In this document: positions 39,889-43,105 of the stretch, piece after piece
How the letters are laid out: every line of letters begins with the position of its first letter
Numbering within the stretch: position 1 is the stretch's first letter
From: Planctomycetales bacterium
Lineage (GTDB): Bacteria > Planctomycetota > Phycisphaerae > SM23-33
Assembly (NCBI GenBank): GCA_030612725.1
Contig: JAUWNJ010000027.1
Location: 1-43,105 of the forward strand
DNA length: 43,105 nt
Direction: 5' to 3'
Notes under the pieces: generated by a model
What the model saw: only the letters and a program-made list of their open reading frames with translations
What the model was told of the DNA's origin: nothing
The model's database searches: none
Made by a program: the position numbers and the translations under genes

Positions 39889-40800
39889 ATGTCCGCCTCC
39901 GACGTATTGGGCATAACTGTCCTGATGGGCGGCCCGGGGAGTGAACGGGAAGTTTCGCTGATGTCAGGCCGGGCTGTCGCCGATGCGCTGAAGCAGGCGG
40001 GGCATCGTGTTACCACTGCCGATATTTCACCCGACGACACTTCCGCCCTCGACCGCGAGGGCATCGACGCGGTTTTTATCGCGATGCACGGAACTTTCGG
40101 CGAAGACGGCCAGGTCCAGCGTCTATGCGAGCAGCGAGGATTGGTCTATGTCGGTTCAGGCCCGGAGGCTTCGGAATTGGCGATGGACAAGGACGCTTCC
40201 AAGCGAATCTTCCAACAGGCGGGGCTTGCCACGCCGGAGTGGGTGATTATTGACCGCTCGGCGAAGGGCGATTTTCCGCTGCCATGCGTGATCAAACCGG
40301 TCGCTGGCGGTTCGAGCCTTGATGTTACCATCGCCCGCGATGAAGACACGCGCGAGTCAGCCCTGGAAAATCTTCTCGCCACCGACTCAAAGGCTATGAT
40401 TGAGGCGTTCGTCCCCGGCAGGGAGATGACCGTCAGCGTACTGGACGATAAACCGCTTCCGGTGATTGAGATAATCCCGGACAGGGAGTTTTACGATTAC
40501 ATCGCCAAGTATGACGACGAGGCTACGCAGTTCATTTTCGACACGAAACTATCCCCAGCCACCGAGCAGCACCTCCGGGCGGCGGCTTTGACGGCGCACA
40601 GAACGCTTGGTTGCAAGGATTTCAGCCGGGCCGATTTCATCCTCGCCGCCGACGGGATTGCCTGGTTGCTGGAGGTCAATACGATTCCGGGTTTTACCGG
40701 TCATTCGTTGTTACCCAAAGCCGCTGCCGCTGCGGGAATCAGTTTTGAACAGTTGTGCGATCGGATTGTAAGGTTGGCGTTGGAACGGGCAGGGAAATAA
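39889..40800 (+). CDS. ddl: D-alanine--D-alanine ligase
   Basis: A 303-residue ATP-grasp enzyme that makes the D-Ala-D-Ala dipeptide used by MurF. N-terminal motif VLMGGPGSEREVSLMSG, then AMHGTFGEDGQVQRL, KPVAGGSSLDVTIA and the C-terminal LEVNTIPGFTGHSLLPKAA. It is 3 nt behind murB, with GAGG upstream of ATG. It precedes the ftsQ-like gene, as in many bacteria. Confidence 0.95.
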   Translation: MSASDVLGITVLMGGPGSEREVSLMSGRAVADALKQAGHRVTTADISPDDTSALDREGIDAVFIAMHGTFGEDGQVQRLCEQRGLVYVGSGPEASELAMDKDASKRIFQQAGLATPEWVIIDRSAKGDFPLPCVIKPVAGGSSLDVTIARDEDTRESALENLLATDSKAMIEAFVPGREMTVSVLDDKPLPVIEIIPDREFYDYIAKYDDEATQFIFDTKLSPATEQHLRAAALTAHRTLGCKDFSRADFILAADGIAWLLEVNTIPGFTGHSLLPKAAAAAGISFEQLCDRIVRLALERAGK

Positions 40801-40806
40801 GCACGC

Positions 40807-41736
40807 ATGTCAAAAAAGAAAAAAGATAAAAATAAAGACAAGGGCAAGGATAAGCGTCAGGATAAGGTCCAAAGCGATATCGAGAACGATCAGTCCGAAG
40901 GTTCGTTGCCCGCCGGCGCTGCTGTGGGTGTGAAAATTGCCTTTGCACTCCTAGCCGTTGTTGTTGTCGTCGTCGGGATGTACATGCTGCGTGAAAATGT
41001 CCTTTCTTCCTCGACCAAGCCTGCCGGCGAATCCGTTCGCGTTCGTCTGTTCGATCCGCCGGAATGGTTGCCGGGCAACATAACCGACGGAGTGGTCGCC
41101 GACATTCAATCGGTTACAAAGAACAGAGGCACGCTTGATAACGACCTTACAAAGGACGTTTTCAATTCCGCCGGTAAAAATCCCTGGATATCGAAAGTTC
41201 ATAAAGTTACCCGTCGTAAGGACGGGACCATTCTCGTCCGTGCCGATTTCCGTCGCCCATTTGCGTTGGTAGCCTTCAGGCCTTTGGCGCCGGGGGATGT
41301 TCGTGTAGTCGATTCGGCCGGTGTGGTTCTGCCTCTGTCGCCTCGTCTGCTCAATGCACGCGGATACGTCAGGATACGGGAGATTACAACCGATCCTCCA
41401 CCGGCGGGTGAAAAATGGGATTCCAAACCGTTGGACGACGCGCTGAAACTGCTGGGGCTGATTAAGGACAAACCCTATATCTCCCTGATTGGCAGCATCG
41501 AAATTGAAAGAATTATCAACGCCAGGGTCCACCTTGTCATGTACGCTTTTACCGGCGACGGAAGGCGGGTAGAGATACTCTTCGGGCGATTCCCTGTTGA
41601 CGACCTGGACTACTGCGTAAGCCCCGCCAGGAAAATCGCCAATCTGGACAAAGTTGTTTCAGCCAATGGCGGGAGATTCGACGCAATCCGCGAGATAGAT
41701 TTACGACACGATGAACTACACTACCGACCCTATTGA
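40807..41736 (+). CDS. FtsQ-like division protein (POTRA-type)
   Basis: A 309-residue bitopic protein. A Lys/Asp-rich cytoplasmic tail (residues 1-30) precedes one membrane helix (about 40-60, VKIAFALLAVVVVVVGMYM), then a POTRA-like periplasmic part containing NPWISKVHKVTRRKDGTILVRADFRRPFALV and a beta-rich C-terminal domain. Topology and position after ddl are those of FtsQ, which couples division proteins. Similarity is weak, so this is a position-based call. The last 26 nt overlap the next membrane protein gene. Confidence 0.65.
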   Translation: MSKKKKDKNKDKGKDKRQDKVQSDIENDQSEGSLPAGAAVGVKIAFALLAVVVVVVGMYMLRENVLSSSTKPAGESVRVRLFDPPEWLPGNITDGVVADIQSVTKNRGTLDNDLTKDVFNSAGKNPWISKVHKVTRRKDGTILVRADFRRPFALVAFRPLAPGDVRVVDSAGVVLPLSPRLLNARGYVRIREITTDPPPAGEKWDSKPLDDALKLLGLIKDKPYISLIGSIEIERIINARVHLVMYAFTGDGRRVEILFGRFPVDDLDYCVSPARKIANLDKVVSANGGRFDAIREIDLRHDELHYRPY

Positions 41737-42526
41737 CGAACGACCGGATCAGCCCGCCGGGCATGTATGGCGTGCGACGGGCGTGGTGTTTCTGGTCGTT
41801 TCGCTGCTTGGACTCTCTGCCGGGACGTTCTGGGAATTCTTCCTTCCGGCACATCGCACTCTCAACATCACGAACCCGCCCGCACTTCAGATGCTCATCT
41901 CCGCCCAGGCCATATTCCTGATAATGTTCTGGCCCCTGCTGGTTCCCCGTCAACTTTCATTCGATGGGTGGCACCTTCAACCGGAGCGAAGCGGAGGTTG
42001 TGGGTGTCGGATTGGCAATGGAGCAAATGCACCCACAAGCTCCGCTTCACTTCGTTTCGCTCCGCTTGAAGGTGCCACCCATCATGCGGGGTTTCTGTTC
42101 CGCGGCGCTGCTGAATATGTCATTTTTCTCGTAGCCAGCGTTCCGCTTTACATCGTCGCAGCCTGGTTGTCCGACGCGACAATGACCGACGTGATTCGCA
42201 GCCTGTTATACCTCTCGGCAGTGTCGGCCGGGGCCTTGGGGCTGGGGCTGTGGGTAAGGACGGGGCGGACGGCGATTATCACAGCCGTTACTCTGGCGGG
42301 GGTGTTGATTGGACTCGGCGGGCCTGCGATGTATTACCTGCTGGTCGAACTGACCGAGGCAAGCGGTTCGGTCGATTGGCTCTGGTGGGCGTCGCCGGTT
42401 ACATGCGCATTTGACCAGGCCGGCGCAAGAGACCCAAACTGGTATCCAGCCCCGCTTTGGGCATGGTCGCTCTGGCCAGTGACGGGAGTTACCCTGTTTT
42501 TCGCATTTTTGTACCGCGAACGATAA
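41711..42526 (+). CDS. Polytopic membrane protein with in-frame inverted-repeat insertion
   Basis: A 271-residue protein with six or so hydrophobic segments (about 20-42, 60-80, 125-150, 160-180, 185-210 and 250-268). Between the second and third lies a polar segment (DGWHLQPERSGG... to GATHHAG, about residues 85-125) that is entirely encoded by an inverted-repeat element. Without this insert the two halves would still form a membrane protein, perhaps of the ABC-2 permease type. It takes the place of ftsA/ftsZ at the end of the dcw cluster and is coupled to the ftsQ-like gene. Function not recognised. Confidence 0.65.
   Translation: MNYTTDPIDERPDQPAGHVWRATGVVFLVVSLLGLSAGTFWEFFLPAHRTLNITNPPALQMLISAQAIFLIMFWPLLVPRQLSFDGWHLQPERSGGCGCRIGNGANAPTSSASLRFAPLEGATHHAGFLFRGAAEYVIFLVASVPLYIVAAWLSDATMTDVIRSLLYLSAVSAGALGLGLWVRTGRTAIITAVTLAGVLIGLGGPAMYYLLVELTEASGSVDWLWWASPVTCAFDQAGARDPNWYPAPLWAWSLWPVTGVTLFFAFLYRER
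41966..42080. repeat. Inverted-repeat element, family A copy 2 (115 nt), inside a CDS
   Basis: Same ends as copy 1 (GGGTGGCACCTTCAA and TTGAAGGTGCCACCC); with GAT before and ATC after, the inverted repeat extends to 18 perfect bp. The interior is nearly identical to 23600-23713, but with a few changes and one more base. It lies wholly within the reading frame of the membrane-protein gene and introduces no stop codon. Confidence 0.9.
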
Positions 42527-42564
42527 CGCGATAAATTAATGCGTTCGATTGGGGAACCATTGCG

Positions 42565-42625
42565 GTCCGTAGTCCGTAGTCCGTAGTCCGTAGGACTCTG
42601 CGAGGACTCTGCGAGGACTCTGCGA
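42565..42625. repeat. Tandem 7-mers and 11-mers
   Basis: Four copies of GTCCGTA (42565-42592) are followed directly by three copies of GGACTCTGCGA (42593-42625). AGTCC-GTA-GGACT at the junction is itself a small palindrome. The junction is shared with 33826-33844. Confidence 0.85.
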
Positions 42626-42637
42626 GGACCACGTTGT

Positions 42638-42757
42638 GGAACGAAACGGAACGAAACGGAACGAAACGGAACGATTCGGAACGATTGGGAACAATTGGGA
42701 ACAATTCGGAACGATTCGGAACGATTGGGAACAACTGGGAACAATTGGGAAAGTTTC
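42638..42757. repeat. Twelve tandem decamers (GGAACRAWTS)
   Basis: Twelve head-to-tail 10-nt units beginning GGAAC, variants GGAACGAAAC, GGAACGATTC, GGAACAATTG and so on, the last one degenerate (GGAAAGTTTC). The period equals about one turn of B-DNA. No credible gene overlaps; frames on both strands translate only into repeat peptides. Confidence 0.9.
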
Positions 42758-42861
42758 CAAAATTCATAACTCCTTGGCGTGCAGGCAGTTACGATTTTTG
42801 GGGTCGTTTTTACGCCCATTTTAAAAAATCTGCCATTGCCTATCTTGCCTAAACGGCCCAA

Positions 42862-42980
42862 GTTGATGGTTGATTAGTTGACTGGTTGACTGGTTCATCT
42901 GCTTTCACGTAGTGACACTTCGTGTTCCCTACGCCCTATGCCCTACGCCCTATCTTCTAGTCCCAAGTCCCTAGTCCCTG
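42862..42980. repeat. Short-period repeat block D2, inverted relative to D1
   Basis: GTTGACTGGTTGACTGGTTC and the block around CCTACGCCCTATGCC, then AGTCCCAAGTCCCTAGTCCC, are reverse complements in type of the two blocks at 22084-22196. The stretch from 42527 to the end of the window (579 nt) has no gene; it consists of repeats D2, the tandem arrays and the terminal palindrome. Confidence 0.65.
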
Positions 42981-43018
42981 TCTTCTCATATTCACTTATC
43001 AAAGAACACATAAGCGTA

Positions 43019-43105
43019 CCAAGGACGCTCTGTATTAACTTTTGCGTTCGCGTTTGCGCGCGCAAACGCGAACACAAAACGGATAGCGACGCCATAAGTC
43101 CTTGG
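43019..43105. repeat. Terminal palindrome with 28-bp perfect GC-rich core
   Basis: The outer arms CCAAGGAC (43019-43026) and GTCCTTGG (43098-43105) enclose an inner, exactly self-complementary core at 43046-43073 that begins GTTCGCGTTTGCGC and mirrors itself. Flanking TTTTG/CAAAA extends the stem. The core is an alternating pyrimidine-purine tract. It stops exactly at the window edge. Confidence 0.8.

Noticed and set aside
42334-42861. Several ORFs on both strands over the decamer array (NRSESFRIVPN-type repeats)
   Set aside because: Their composition is dictated by the 10-nt tandem repeat in every frame; no start signal or family.
42565-42980. CRISPR array
   Set aside because: Repeats are directly tandem (7, 10 and 11 nt) without unique spacers, and no cas gene is present.

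Overview
The window looks like a piece of a Gram-negative-type bacterial chromosome, roughly 55-58 % GC by eye. It most resembles the Planctomycetota, probably Phycisphaerae; this is inferred from gene content and repeat style and no marker gene proves it. It carries lipid A/heptose-type outer-membrane genes (a WaaF-like heptosyltransferase, a WaaP-like kinase, an MsbA-like exporter). It also carries a long division and cell wall (dcw) cluster that has mraZ, rsmH, ftsL-, ftsI-, ftsW- and ftsQ-like genes and most mur genes, but no murD, ftsA or ftsZ. The first ~80 bases are an aberrant G/C homopolymer tract and the last ~90 bases are a large palindrome, so both edges may be contig ends.

Left part (1-6600): a small membrane ORF, a DJ-1/PfpI protein, tRNA-Ala(CGC), two secreted TPR-type proteins (the second with an HExxH gluzincin site), tRNA-Thr(CGT), and the ilvB-ilvH acetolactate synthase operon on the minus strand. 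Upstream of ilvB there is a good sigma70-type promoter, a 35-codon ORF rich in Val/Leu/Ile, and a very stable hairpin that overlaps its stop codon. Together they look like a ribosome-mediated attenuation leader. This is the most interesting regulatory signal I found.

Middle (6600-26000): a minus-strand envelope operon (lipoprotein, waaF-like, waaP-like kinase, GT4 glycosyltransferase, plsY, ispE); a LOG-family protein and a LeuC/aconitase-family subunit on the plus strand; then, on the minus strand, an MsbA-like ABC exporter, an EF-hand membrane protein, a sorbitol-dehydrogenase-like enzyme, a small carbonic-anhydrase-like protein, a secreted beta-propeller protein, an isopropylmalate/homocitrate/Re-citrate synthase homologue, a galactokinase-like GHMP kinase and a sugar-1-phosphate nucleotidyltransferase. 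A plus-strand GT4 glycosyltransferase follows.

Right part (26000-42530): the plus-strand dcw cluster in the order mraZ, small ORF, rsmH, double-LysM membrane protein, ftsL-like, ftsI, murE, murF, mraY, ftsW, murG, murC, murB, ddl, ftsQ-like, membrane protein. It should make the UDP-MurNAc-pentapeptide precursor, lipid I and lipid II, and polymerise septal wall, apart from the MurD step. The MurE motif DNPR predicts meso-diaminopimelate.

Two kinds of repeat run through the window. First, short inverted-repeat elements (about 75-120 nt) with GGTGCC/GGCACC-type ends occur as at least two near-identical pairs; one copy sits in frame inside a membrane-protein gene. Second, most larger intergenic gaps hold low-complexity, short-period repeats, usually folded as imperfect palindromes, each gap with its own motif. 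Some run into the ends of genes and supply their last codons.
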